This document shows, one piece after another, positions 1-6,039 of a DNA stretch of 8,324 bases. Positions within the stretch are counted from its first letter, which is position 1. Each line of letters opens with the position of its first letter. The DNA is taken from NCBI GenBank assembly GCA_905235495.1, contig CAJOMK010000101.1, positions 1 to 8,324 on the forward strand, read 5' to 3'. Position numbers and translations under genes: made by a program. The notes below the pieces were generated by a model, which saw nothing but the letters and a program-made list of their open reading frames with translations, was not told the DNA's origin and searched no databases. This stretch comes from an uncultured Methanobrevibacter sp. Lineage in GTDB: Archaea; Methanobacteriota; Methanobacteria; Methanobacteriales; Methanobacteriaceae.

Positions 1-1131
1 TGTGTTTTCCATTATTCCTGCATAAGTGAAAAACACTGCAGTGTCATAAGATGCTACATTGTCAATAAAGATGGAATTGTTTACAACTCCTCCTGTGTCA
101 GCATCTTCAAAGTATGGTCCCGCAGCCATTGATCCCACGGAGTTATTGGTGAAATTGCATCCGGCTATTTCCCCTGTGGAACGAAAGTAGATTGTGCCTC
201 CTTCCTCTGATGCATAAGAGTAAGAAAATGAACAATTTTTTATTGAGCCATGGTGATAGGAATAGATTGCTCCACCATATTTAGGGCCATAGTTATTGTT
301 GAATATGCAAGATTCCATGGTCAAATAGTCGTCATATACTGCTCCTCCCTCTTGTCCTGTAGAGCTGTTTTCAAAGGTGCAGTTTCTGATTGTTGTTCGG
401 ATAGCATATATTGCTCCACCAAAGTCCTTTGCGTAATTGTCTTTGAAAACGCAGTTTTCAGCAATTGAATTTCCAGAAAAACTTATTCCTCCTCCATGTG
501 ATCCTGCCTTGTTATTAATGAAGGTAGAGTCTCTTACAATCCCCATCATACTTTGTAACGTTGATTCAAAATTAACTGCTCCACCATATAAATTTGCAGT
601 GTTGTTTATGAATGTACAGTTTTCAACTGTTCCGTTACGATTAAAATGTATTGCTCCTCCTTCTTCGGAAAATCCATTAATCAGTTTAACATTCTTTATT
701 GTTACATAATTTCCAGTTACGAGGAATATTCTACTCTTTCCTCCAGCATCTATGTAATGGCCTTGGCCATCCATCACGAAATTATCTGTCCCTATTATTA
801 CTTCACCACTGGTATTCTCGTCCTTTTCAGGATTGTAAACGTAGTTTCTCTCTAGTTTTATTTCCTTTATGTCATCAGTAAAAAGGGATTTTAAATCTGT
901 AATGCTGCCGGGTTCACTTTCATCTTCCCTTAGGGAAGCATCGTCATCAACATCATTTTCATTAGTTTGCTCCATTGGTGAACTTTCATCTTGAATCTCT
1001 TCTAAAACAAGACCCTCATCAATGTCTGCACTTGCAATATCAGTTCCATCAGTATCGGCAGCACTTACAATGGAAATGCTAAGCAAGCTAACTAATAACA
1101 ATAGTAAAAATAAGTATTTTTTATCTCTCAT
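1..1131 (-). CDS. Secreted adhesin-like protein with Pmp-type beta-helix repeats, N-terminal part (runs off window)
   Basis: The frame from the ATG at 1129-1131 is open to position 1 without a stop, giving 377 residues of a longer protein. GAGG lies 8 nt upstream. Residues 1-24 form a signal peptide: a basic start (RDKK), a Leu-rich core and a VSA-A type cleavage site. Residues 25-80 are an acidic, probably disordered linker. From about residue 88 the sequence is typical of right-handed parallel beta-helix surface proteins, with IDAGGKSRIF at 127-136 and then about seven coils of 24-30 residues. Each coil has a GGAI/GGAV-like turn (158, 183, 213, 238, 262, 286, 311) followed by an NCTF-like strand (171, 201, 226, 250, 274, 299, 324). 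Such repeats resemble chlamydial Pmp proteins and are abundant in Methanobrevibacter adhesin-like proteins. Several N-x-S/T sequons suggest N-glycosylation. The anchor and any C-terminal domains are outside the window, so surface attachment and binding partner are inferred. Confidence 0.88.
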   Translation of the reverse strand, partial: MRDKKYLFLLLLLVSLLSISIVSAADTDGTDIASADIDEGLVLEEIQDESSPMEQTNENDVDDDASLREDESEPGSITDLKSLFTDDIKEIKLERNYVYNPEKDENTSGEVIIGTDNFVMDGQGHYIDAGGKSRIFLVTGNYVTIKNVKLINGFSEEGGAIHFNRNGTVENCTFINNTANLYGGAVNFESTLQSMMGIVRDSTFINNKAGSHGGGISFSGNSIAENCVFKDNYAKDFGGAIYAIRTTIRNCTFENSSTGQEGGAVYDDYLTMESCIFNNNYGPKYGGAIYSYHHGSIKNCSFSYSYASEEGGTIYFRSTGEIAGCNFTNNSVGSMAAGPYFEDADTGGVVNNSIFIDNVASYDTAVFFTYAGIMENT

Positions 1132-1174
1132 ATTGTTTTCCTCAAAATTTTATATTATATAATTTATATAAAAT

Positions 1175-1186
1175 GATTATATAACT
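1175..1186 (-). promoter_or_regulatory. Candidate TATA box of the adhesin-like gene
   Basis: On the minus strand the sequence reads AAAGAGTTATATAATC, a purine-rich BRE-like stretch followed by a TATA-like octamer about 50 nt before the ATG at 1131. Transcription starting about 25 nt downstream would give a leader of roughly 25 nt carrying the GAGG ribosome binding site. The area is so AT-rich that a second candidate (TATATAAATT at 1161-1170) cannot be excluded. Confidence 0.4.
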
Positions 1187-1193
1187 CTTTCTA

Positions 1194-1214
1194 AAACTTA
1201 ATGAAATTAAGTTT
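1194..1214. repeat. 8-bp perfect inverted repeat upstream of the adhesin-like gene
   Basis: AAACTTAA (1194-1201) and TTAAGTTT (1207-1214) are perfect inverted copies around a 5-nt centre. The repeat lies just upstream of the candidate TATA box of the adhesin-like gene. That is a reasonable place for an operator bound by a dimeric regulator. In this base composition it could also be chance. Confidence 0.4.
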
Positions 1215-1262
1215 AATGGGAGGGCTTTTGTTTTATTGTAAAGTCTCTTCAAAACTATTTAA

Positions 1263-1288
1263 ATCCATATTTGAACATTTATATGGAT
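1263..1288. repeat. 8-bp hairpin about 50 nt past the Nudix stop codon
   Basis: ATCCATAT (1263-1270) pairs perfectly with ATATGGAT (1281-1288) around a 10-nt loop. It lies 47 nt past the Nudix stop codon on the minus strand. It could be a 3'-UTR stem of that transcript. No good T-tract follows on the minus strand, so it is not a convincing terminator. The right arm overlaps a minus-strand TATA-like CATATAAATG. Confidence 0.4.
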
Positions 1289-1334
1289 AATAATAACTGT
1301 TTTTAAAAGAAGTATGGAAATAAATTAAGATCAA

Positions 1335-1772
1335 TTAAATCTCAAAATCTCTTTTTTCTAAAGTTTTTCTAAGTGTAGGGGTAATCATGTCCTTATTGTA
1401 AAGCTCTTTTAACTCTTCAATACTCACCCATTTGAAATCGTCATGTTCATCGCTTATTTGAACTTCTCCACTTATTATTTCAAGATTCATCATCAATTGT
1501 ACTGTGTTAATAGGTTGCTTTGTTCTTCTGCTAATGAATTCATCTTGAACCACTTCAAACAAGCTTTCTATAATGACATCAAGGTTTGTCTCTTCCTTGA
1601 ATTCCCTTATCAATGCCACATCAAAGAATTCTCCAGGATCCACCTTTCCACCTGGAAGCTCATATTTATGAAGATTGTTTCTTGATTTTGGATGTCTTCT
1701 GAGGATTAATATTTTGCCTTCTTTCCTAACCACTCCTCTTACAGTCAATCCCCAGTCTTTTTTATCATTCAT
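1335..1772 (-). CDS. Nudix (MutT-like) hydrolase
   Basis: This is a complete 145-residue protein, the usual size of a single-domain Nudix hydrolase. The Nudix box spans residues 42-64: Gly42, Glu48, then REFKEETNL at 56-64. Those Glu residues (Glu57, Glu60, Glu61) normally bind the catalytic Mg2+. The box is canonical except that its last glycine is Asn63. PGG at 40-42 and the basic strand ILILRRH at 21-27 also fit MutT-like members that hydrolyse nucleoside diphosphate derivatives. The substrate (oxidised dNTP, ADP-ribose, other) cannot be read from the sequence, and the enzyme should be cytosolic. The ATG at 1770-1772 is supported by AGGTGAG three bases upstream. It shares a strand with the adhesin-like gene but is separated from it by 203 bp with its own promoter candidates, so it is probably monocistronic. 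Confidence 0.9.
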   Translation of the reverse strand: MNDKKDWGLTVRGVVRKEGKILILRRHPKSRNNLHKYELPGGKVDPGEFFDVALIREFKEETNLDVIIESLFEVVQDEFISRRTKQPINTVQLMMNLEIISGEVQISDEHDDFKWVSIEELKELYNKDMITPTLRKTLEKRDFEI

Positions 1773-1847
1773 TTTCTCACCTATGAAAATTCTATCTGAT
1801 TATTATATTGCTTTTATTTCGTTATTTTAGTTTTTAACTTTGATTAG

Positions 1848-1860
1848 ATTTATATATTAT
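1848..1860 (-). promoter_or_regulatory. Candidate TATA box of the Nudix gene
   Basis: The minus strand reads TAATATATAAATC here, about 76 nt before the Nudix ATG. The predicted leader would be about 50 nt. The left arm of the inverted-repeat segment (1904-1924) lies about 45 bp further upstream. A weaker alternative, CAATATAATA at 1801-1810, would leave almost no leader before the ribosome binding site. Confidence 0.35.
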
Positions 1861-1930
1861 GATGTTTAAAATATTTTTAAGGAGTTTTTCTCTTTGAGTA
1901 AATCTCCAATTATCTGAAATGGTAAGGTCT

Positions 1931-1948
1931 TTGAATTCTTTTGAATTC
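1931..1948. repeat. Tandem TTGAATTC direct repeat
   Basis: TTGAATTC occurs at 1931-1938 and 1941-1948, exactly 10 bp apart (one helical turn), each with a palindromic GAATTC core. It lies just inside the left arm of the inverted-repeat segment. This could be a tandem protein-binding site; chance is possible. Confidence 0.35.
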
Positions 1949-2041
1949 ATTAAACCTTTATAATCTTTTACTTTTTTTATAATTCTTCAATTTAATTATT
2001 TTTTACAATAAACATATAATTTTCTATTTTTAAGTCAATAT

Positions 2042-2080
2042 AATCGTTATTTTTAAATTTAAAGCTCATAAAATCGTTAT
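2042..2080. repeat. AATCGTTAT direct repeat, 30-bp spacing
   Basis: AATCGTTAT occurs at 2042-2050 and 2072-2080, 30 bp apart (about three helical turns), inside the inverted-repeat segment. The CG in each copy stands out in a stretch with few G or C bases. A role as binding sites is speculative. Confidence 0.3.
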
Positions 2081-2164
2081 ATTTATTAATAGCCATTTAA
2101 AAATTATTTTTTAGGTTTCACTACCTTAAAAAGAATACCATTTCAGATAAAAGGAGGAAAAATC

Positions 2165-2236
2165 ATGGAATTTAATTTCAAACAATTTTTATTGTTATTA
2201 ATTCTATTCATACAAAATGATTTTATTGTTTGTTGA
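2165..2236 (+). CDS. Putative 23-residue hydrophobic micropeptide
   Basis: The ORF has an ATG at 2165-2167 preceded by AAGGAGG (2151-2157), the strongest-looking ribosome binding site in the window, 7 nt upstream. It encodes 23 residues and ends with TGA at 2234-2236. The peptide begins MEFNFKQF, continues with a run of Leu/Ile (residues 8-16) long enough to lie in or on a membrane, and ends in Cys. I recognise no family. It may be a genuine small membrane peptide, or the signal-peptide end of a decayed secreted-protein gene. The same frame stays open for 27 more codons after the TGA, to TAA at 2318-2320, which fits decay. The right arm of the inverted-repeat segment abuts its ribosome binding site. 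Confidence 0.35.
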   Translation: MEFNFKQFLLLLILFIQNDFIVC

Positions 2237-2372
2237 ATAAGTGATTTTTTAGACAGTCGAATTTTACAAAAAGTTCTTAGGTTTACTCTTACATTAGGTA
2301 GGCTTTCATCCTTTTTTTAATATAGTTTATTCCATATTTTTCTCAAGTCGGATAATTAATTTCCTTAAATAA

Positions 2373-2384
2373 TTTTATATATTA
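2373..2384 (+). promoter_or_regulatory. Candidate TATA box of the lysA-dapF operon
   Basis: TTTTATATATTA is the best plus-strand TATA-like element upstream of lysA. It implies a start near 2400-2405 and a leader of about 80 nt. Closer AT-rich candidates exist (around 2418-2428). One at 2450-2461 would start transcription too near the ribosome binding site at 2471 to be likely. Confidence 0.35.
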
Positions 2385-2481
2385 GTTTAAATAGAATTTT
2401 ATTGAAAACTTATTTTTAGATTATTATAGATAATTATTAAAATAATTATTCATTATATATTATTTCTATCGGAGGCATAAA

Positions 2482-3765
2482 ATGGATTTAAATATAAAAA
2501 TAAACGATAAAGGCCATTTAGATATTGGTGGTACTGATGTATGTGAACTTGTTGAACAGTATGGCACTCCTATCTATGTAATTGATGAGGAAAGAATTAG
2601 AGACAACTACAACAGATTCTATAACGCTTTCACTAAATTTTATCCTAAATTCAAAGTATTCTATGCTTGCAAAGCAAATACAAACATTGCAGTTTTAAAA
2701 ATCCTTGAGGAAGAAGGATGCTGCATTGACGCAGTTTCTCCTGGAGAAGTATACATCTGTAAAAAAATGGGATTCTCTGGAGACAGAATCTTATTTACCG
2801 GAAACAACATTAGAAACGATGAAATGGATTATGTAAACAGTGAAGATGTAATCTTGAACATCGACTCAGTTTCCGCACTTAAAAGACTTGCAGAAAGCAT
2901 TGATCCTAATGGTAAAAAAATCTCATTCAGAGTAAACCCTATGGTAGGTGCTGGTCACCACGGCCACTGTATTACCGGTGGAGAAATGAGTAAATTCGGT
3001 ATTATGGAAACCGAAGCTGTAGAAATCTACAAATTAGCAAAAGAATTAGGATTCGAACCTGTAGGTATGCACTCTCACATCGGTTCTGGAATCCTTGATC
3101 CGGAACCATTCAAATTAGCTATTGAATCCACTATGAACATTGCAGGAAAAGTTCACCAAGAAGCAGGTGTCGACTTTGAATTCATTGACTTTGGTGGTGG
3201 AGTTGGAATTCCATACACTCCTGATGAAGAATTGCTTGACTTAGAACACTTTGCAGAAGAAAACGTCAAATTATTCAAAGAAAAATTAGAGGAATTTGAT
3301 ATGGGAGAACCTACATTATACCTTGAACCAGGTAGATACATCGTAGGAGACGCTTCTGTAATTTTAGTTGAAGTAAACAGTGTAAAAGAAAGCTACAGAA
3401 AATTCATAGGTGTGGATGCTGGATTCAACACCTTGCTCAGACCTGCTATGTACGATTCCTACCATCACATTGTTGTTGCAAACAAAATGAATGAGGAAGC
3501 AACTCAAAAAGTGGATGTAGCAGGAAACGTATGTGAATCCGGTGACTTGTTTGCAAGAGACAGACCTCTTCCAGACATTGAAGAAGGAGACATTTTAGGT
3601 ATTTTAAATGCTGGTGCATACGGTTACACAATGGCTTCCAACTACAACTCAAGGCCATTACCTGCTGAGATTCTTGTTAAAAACGGCGAATCCTTCGTAA
3701 TCCGTGAAGCACAAAGCTTTGATGATATCTTTGAAAAACAATCTGTTCCTGACCATTTACAATAG
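2482..3765 (+). CDS. lysA: Diaminopimelate decarboxylase
   Basis: This PLP enzyme decarboxylates meso-diaminopimelate to L-lysine, the last step of the DAP pathway, in the cytosol. The 427-residue length is normal for LysA. The N-terminal alanine-racemase-type barrel carries the PLP lysine Lys64 in FYACKAN, the HIGSG motif at 199-203, the phosphate-binding FGGG at 237-240 and EPGR at 282-285. The C-terminal beta domain has the catalytic CESGD at 351-355 and GAYGYTMASNYN at 378-389, whose tyrosine contacts PLP and substrate. All expected active-site residues are present. The start is firm: GGAGG at 2471-2475 is 6 nt before the ATG. dapF follows after 63 bp on the same strand with no terminator between, so the two are probably co-transcribed. 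The gene uses many AAC, TAC and ATC codons, suggesting good expression. Confidence 0.97.
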   Translation: MDLNIKINDKGHLDIGGTDVCELVEQYGTPIYVIDEERIRDNYNRFYNAFTKFYPKFKVFYACKANTNIAVLKILEEEGCCIDAVSPGEVYICKKMGFSGDRILFTGNNIRNDEMDYVNSEDVILNIDSVSALKRLAESIDPNGKKISFRVNPMVGAGHHGHCITGGEMSKFGIMETEAVEIYKLAKELGFEPVGMHSHIGSGILDPEPFKLAIESTMNIAGKVHQEAGVDFEFIDFGGGVGIPYTPDEELLDLEHFAEENVKLFKEKLEEFDMGEPTLYLEPGRYIVGDASVILVEVNSVKESYRKFIGVDAGFNTLLRPAMYDSYHHIVVANKMNEEATQKVDVAGNVCESGDLFARDRPLPDIEEGDILGILNAGAYGYTMASNYNSRPLPAEILVKNGESFVIREAQSFDDIFEKQSVPDHLQ

Positions 3766-3828
3766 GTTTAGGATAATTCATGATTAACTATAATTTTGAC
3801 TAAACTATTAAACTATCTTGGTGATATT

Positions 3829-4692
3829 ATGGTAGATTTAAAAGGTTTAAAATTCTCTAAAATGCATGGTATCGGTAATGATTTCCCCATTATTGATGAA
3901 AGCCAAGGAGAACAGATTCCTGAAGCTGACAAAGCTGAAGCATGCAAAATATTATGCCACAGAAACTTTGGTGTAGGTGGAGATGGAGTATTGTTTGTTG
4001 TTCCATCCGAAGTGGCAGACATCGGATACAGAATGTTCAATCCAGATGGTTCCGAAGCGGAAATGTGTGGAAATGGTATCCGTTGTTTCGGAGATTTCGT
4101 TTACAGAAATAAAATTGTGGAAAAGGAAACAATGACTGTTGAAACCAAATCTGGTATCAAAACCATTGAAATTACTGTAGAAGATGACAAACCTGTCCTC
4201 TTTAAGGTAAATATGGGCAAATCAACATTCAAAGTTCCTGAAATTCCAATGATTGCAGATTCCCAAGAGTTTGTTGACGGTGACCTTGAAGTTATTGACA
4301 CCACATTTAAGGCTACTTGTGTCAATGTAGGAAACCCTCATGCAATCTTGTTTGTTGATGATGTAGAAGCTATTGATATTGACAAATATGGTCCAGCTAT
4401 TGAATGCCATGAAGTCTTCCCAGAAAAGATCAATGTTCATTTTGTTGAAGTAATCAGCAAAAATGAAGGAAAAATGAGAACATGGGAACGTGGTGCTGGT
4501 GTTACCTTAGCATGCGGTACTGGTGCAACTTCAACTGCACTTGCTGGTGTAAAATTAGGTCTTTTTGACAATGAAGTTCTTCTTCACTTACCTGGTGGAG
4601 ACTTAGAGTTTAATGTCTATGAAGAGGGCGGAGAACTTGGAGCATTCATGAAAGGACCTGCAGCATTAGTATTTAATGCTGAAATCCAATAA
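3829..4692 (+). CDS. dapF: Diaminopimelate epimerase
   Basis: DapF interconverts LL- and meso-diaminopimelate without a cofactor, supplying the substrate of the neighbouring lysA product. The frame can be extended to a TTG at 3796, but I chose the ATG at 3829: GGTGAT lies at 3820-3825, three bases upstream, the TTG has no ribosome binding site, and the family starts just before LKGLKFSKMHGIGNDF. The 287 residues fit the usual two-lobed fold. Both catalytic cysteines are present: Cys80 in EMCGNGIRC (first lobe) and Cys229 in LACGTGA (second lobe). MHGIGNDF at 12-19, NPDGSEAE at 71-78 and WERGAG at 219-224 are the other signature segments. Its stop codon runs directly into a strong terminator, marking the end of the lysine operon. 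With no DAP-containing murein expected in this lineage, lysine synthesis is the likely role. Confidence 0.96.
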   Translation: MVDLKGLKFSKMHGIGNDFPIIDESQGEQIPEADKAEACKILCHRNFGVGGDGVLFVVPSEVADIGYRMFNPDGSEAEMCGNGIRCFGDFVYRNKIVEKETMTVETKSGIKTIEITVEDDKPVLFKVNMGKSTFKVPEIPMIADSQEFVDGDLEVIDTTFKATCVNVGNPHAILFVDDVEAIDIDKYGPAIECHEVFPEKINVHFVEVISKNEGKMRTWERGAGVTLACGTGATSTALAGVKLGLFDNEVLLHLPGGDLEFNVYEEGGELGAFMKGPAALVFNAEIQ

Positions 4693-4736
4693 ATTTATTT
4701 ATTTTTAAATAAATTTTCTTTTTTTCTTTTTTTTTT
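4691..4736 (+). terminator. Hairpin plus double T-tract terminator of lysA-dapF
   Basis: AAATTTATTT (4691-4700) and AAATAAATTT (4707-4716) form a perfect 10-bp stem, 11 bp if A4701-T4706 pairs, overlapping the dapF stop codon. It is followed by T-tracts of 7 (4719-4725) and 10 (4727-4736) split by one C. Archaeal termination depends chiefly on such T-tracts; the AT-only stem may be secondary. Confidence 0.8.
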
Positions 4737-4812
4737 AAATTCTTTTATATTCTTTAAACTTTATTTTTAATTATTCTTTCAAATTGCAATTTATTTTCAT
4801 GTTTTGTTGAAA

Positions 4813-5025
4813 TCATCTATAATTTTGAATTTCTCTAAAGAAATCTGCATAAGGCTGTAAACCTTTATCCGCCCAAAGCTTCCAAATATTCAACTCATTT
4901 TGAACAACATCTGCTTTAGCACAAGCTTCTTCAAGTGTTTTTCCCTCTTTCAAATAATTCAAAATGTTTCTTGATAAAATCATGAATCTTGGCAGTTCTT
5001 GTCTGTAAAAATCTAATGGATTCCA
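4813..5025 (-). pseudogene. 5'-broken remnant of a small HTH-like protein gene
   Basis: This minus-strand frame encodes 70 protein-like residues from a Trp codon at 5023-5025 to TGA at 4813-4815, but has no start. An in-frame TAA (5026-5028) immediately precedes the Trp codon. The sequence looks genuine: WNPLDFYRQELPRF, then ILNYLKEGKTLEEACAKA, then ELNIWKLWADKG and PYADFFREI. The GKT-LEEAC-KA...W pattern resembles a helix-turn-helix in which a first helix is followed by a recognition helix, but I cannot name the family. The first internal ATG (4981-4983) would give 56 residues and lacks a clear ribosome binding site. An ATG at 5024-5026 in another frame sits beside the break, so a small frameshift near the start is a likely cause. 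A 15-bp palindrome (5014-5028) coincides with the break. It could still be translated from the internal ATG. Confidence 0.55.
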
Positions 5026-5028
5026 TTA
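5014..5028. repeat. 15-bp palindrome at the break of the remnant gene
   Basis: TAATGGATTCCATTA is a perfect 7+1+7 palindrome. It spans the first codons of the broken frame and the stop codon next to it. It could be the hotspot of a small deletion or duplication that broke the gene, or an operator. Confidence 0.45.
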
Positions 5029-5112
5029 AAAATAGTAAAACCCCCTAAAAATTCCTATTTATAGAAGTCAATTAGGACTTTAATTAAACTTTAACTTTAA
5101 TTAAATTTTAAA

Positions 5113-5841
5113 TTATATTTCCTTAATTAAATCCCTATCAGTTTCTATTCCTAAGTATTCTTTAGTGTAAGGACAAGCAAGTCCGCATTTGGCACATAAG
5201 CTCTTTCCATGAGTTCTTTTCATCTCTTCCTTAATGAATTCAAAACACTTTTCTGCATCGAAGTACTCTTCCCTTTCTTTTCTGGAGTCCCATTTAACTT
5301 CATTTATTGCATCAACAGGACAGACATCTTGACAATCGGTACAGTCATCACATAATGAGTCATCAATCGGTGTTCCTACTTTAATTGGCATATCTGTTAG
5401 GATTGTGGATAATCTAAGTGCTGCTCCATATTTTGGACTAATGAGAAGTGCACATCTTCCAATCCAGCCAAGTCCAGATCTTGTTCCAGTTGTCTTATGA
5501 GGAATTTTACTTGCCAAACCTTCAAAATTCTTAGCCACTCTTTCACGAGACATTGCCAAAGCATTGTAATTCATGTTTTCCTTAATGTAATCCTCACCTT
5601 CAAGAACAATGTCATTGAGTTTTAATGCTAAACTTTTCATAGCTTCAACATATATGGACTGATCATCGGTATAAATTGTCTTCAAAGCTTCCTTTTCTAT
5701 TGGAATGCCAATCAGAATGCTGTTTGGATATTCCTTAGGAACGTTTTTTATACCTTTTAAACTAGCAAAACCAACTACTTCCGCTCCTTTTAATTTAAGA
5801 AATTCTTCTATTTCCTGTGAATTTTTCTCCTCTATGTTCAT
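5113..5841 (-). CDS. Two-cluster 4Fe-4S protein, short relative of epoxyqueuosine reductase (QueG/COG1600-like)
   Basis: This is a cytosolic redox protein of 242 residues. The frame opens at a TTG (5865), but the ATG at 5841 is preferred because GAGG lies at 5850-5853 with 8-nt spacing. Two 4Fe-4S sets are visible. The first is Cys164, 167, 170 and 174 (CDDCTDCQDVCP). The second is Cys199, 216, 219 and 223 (KCF, then CAKCGLACP). Just before them, GLGWIGRCALLISPKYGAAL (123-142) and LTD match the core of QueG, a cobalamin-dependent tRNA epoxyqueuosine reductase. The protein lacks QueG's C-terminal region, being well below that family's usual length, and I see no clear counterpart of its catalytic DSAP-like motif. 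Archaea make archaeosine rather than queuosine, so a QueG function is unlikely. The substrate is unknown; a corrinoid- or flavin-linked reductase is only a guess. It appears monocistronic. Confidence 0.82.
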   Translation of the reverse strand: MNIEEKNSQEIEEFLKLKGAEVVGFASLKGIKNVPKEYPNSILIGIPIEKEALKTIYTDDQSIYVEAMKSLALKLNDIVLEGEDYIKENMNYNALAMSRERVAKNFEGLASKIPHKTTGTRSGLGWIGRCALLISPKYGAALRLSTILTDMPIKVGTPIDDSLCDDCTDCQDVCPVDAINEVKWDSRKEREEYFDAEKCFEFIKEEMKRTHGKSLCAKCGLACPYTKEYLGIETDRDLIKEI

Positions 5842-5876
5842 TAAATCATCCTCTTTTTGATTCAATTAATTTTGCT

Positions 5877-5887
5877 AGATTATATGA
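5877..5887 (-). promoter_or_regulatory. Candidate TATA box of the Fe-S protein gene
   Basis: The minus strand reads CATATAATCTA, about 40 nt before the ATG at 5841, giving a leader of about 15 nt that just includes GAGG. A second candidate, GTATATATTAAA at 5929-5940, would give a longer leader. I cannot choose between them with confidence. Confidence 0.3.
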
Positions 5888-6039
5888 TTAAGTATGATTT
5901 TCAAATTTTTAAATATTTTCTTAATTGATTTAATATATACAATTATAATTAGTTTAATATTTCTAAATCAGATTTTTCATATTTATTGTGCCCTTTAATC
6001 CCTCTTTTAAAAAATAGTATTTCTTGAAGTCTTCACTTT

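Larger units (their letters stand above)
1904..2156. repeat. 253-bp segment bounded by inverted repeats (MITE-like or invertible element candidate)
   Basis: The left arm (1904-1924) and right arm (2136-2156) are inverted copies matching at 19 of 21 positions. They include a perfect 15-bp core, TTATCTGAAATGGTA at 1910-1924 and its complement at 2136-2150. The interior has no ORF of note and is extremely AT-rich. No clear target-site duplication flanks the arms. The right arm ends in GGAG, part of the ribosome binding site of the 23-codon ORF. The layout fits a non-autonomous mobile element, an invertible segment, or two widely spaced regulator sites. No recombinase or transposase gene is visible in the window. 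Confidence 0.5.
1773..2481. other. Gene-poor AT-rich region between the divergent Nudix and lysA genes
   Basis: This 709-bp stretch separates two divergently transcribed genes and has no conventional gene. It holds the Nudix promoter, a 253-bp segment with inverted-repeat ends (1904-2156), a 23-codon hydrophobic micro-ORF (2165-2236), a T-run at 2313-2319 that could end a short transcript, and the lysA promoter and ribosome binding site. Two short direct repeats lie inside the bounded segment: TTGAATTC at 1931 and 1941, and AATCGTTAT at 2042 and 2072. I found no tRNA, no CRISPR repeat and no recognisable riboswitch. Confidence 0.7.

Noticed and set aside
250..881. Several plus-strand ORFs of 60-90 codons
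   Set aside because: They lie opposite the adhesin-like gene, whose repeat pattern and signal peptide prove the minus-strand frame. They have no family features.
2234..2320. Stop-codon readthrough or selenocysteine at the TGA of the micro-ORF
   Set aside because: No SECIS-like structure was seen and the downstream 27 residues have no recognisable character; gene decay is simpler.
2385..2481. Lysine riboswitch upstream of lysA
   Set aside because: The leader is too short and AT-only to fold into a lysine riboswitch, and such switches are not expected in archaea.
3153..4440. Minus-strand ORFs of 62-75 codons within lysA and dapF
   Set aside because: They are antisense to genes with complete active sites and show no independent coding signs.
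4781..4792. Palindrome AAATTGCAATTT
   Set aside because: A 12-bp mostly AT palindrome in a T/A-rich gap with no gene start nearby; chance is adequate.
5077..5104. Repeated ACTTTAA units before the Fe-S gene end
   Set aside because: They are short AT-only repeats expected in this base composition, without regular spacing.
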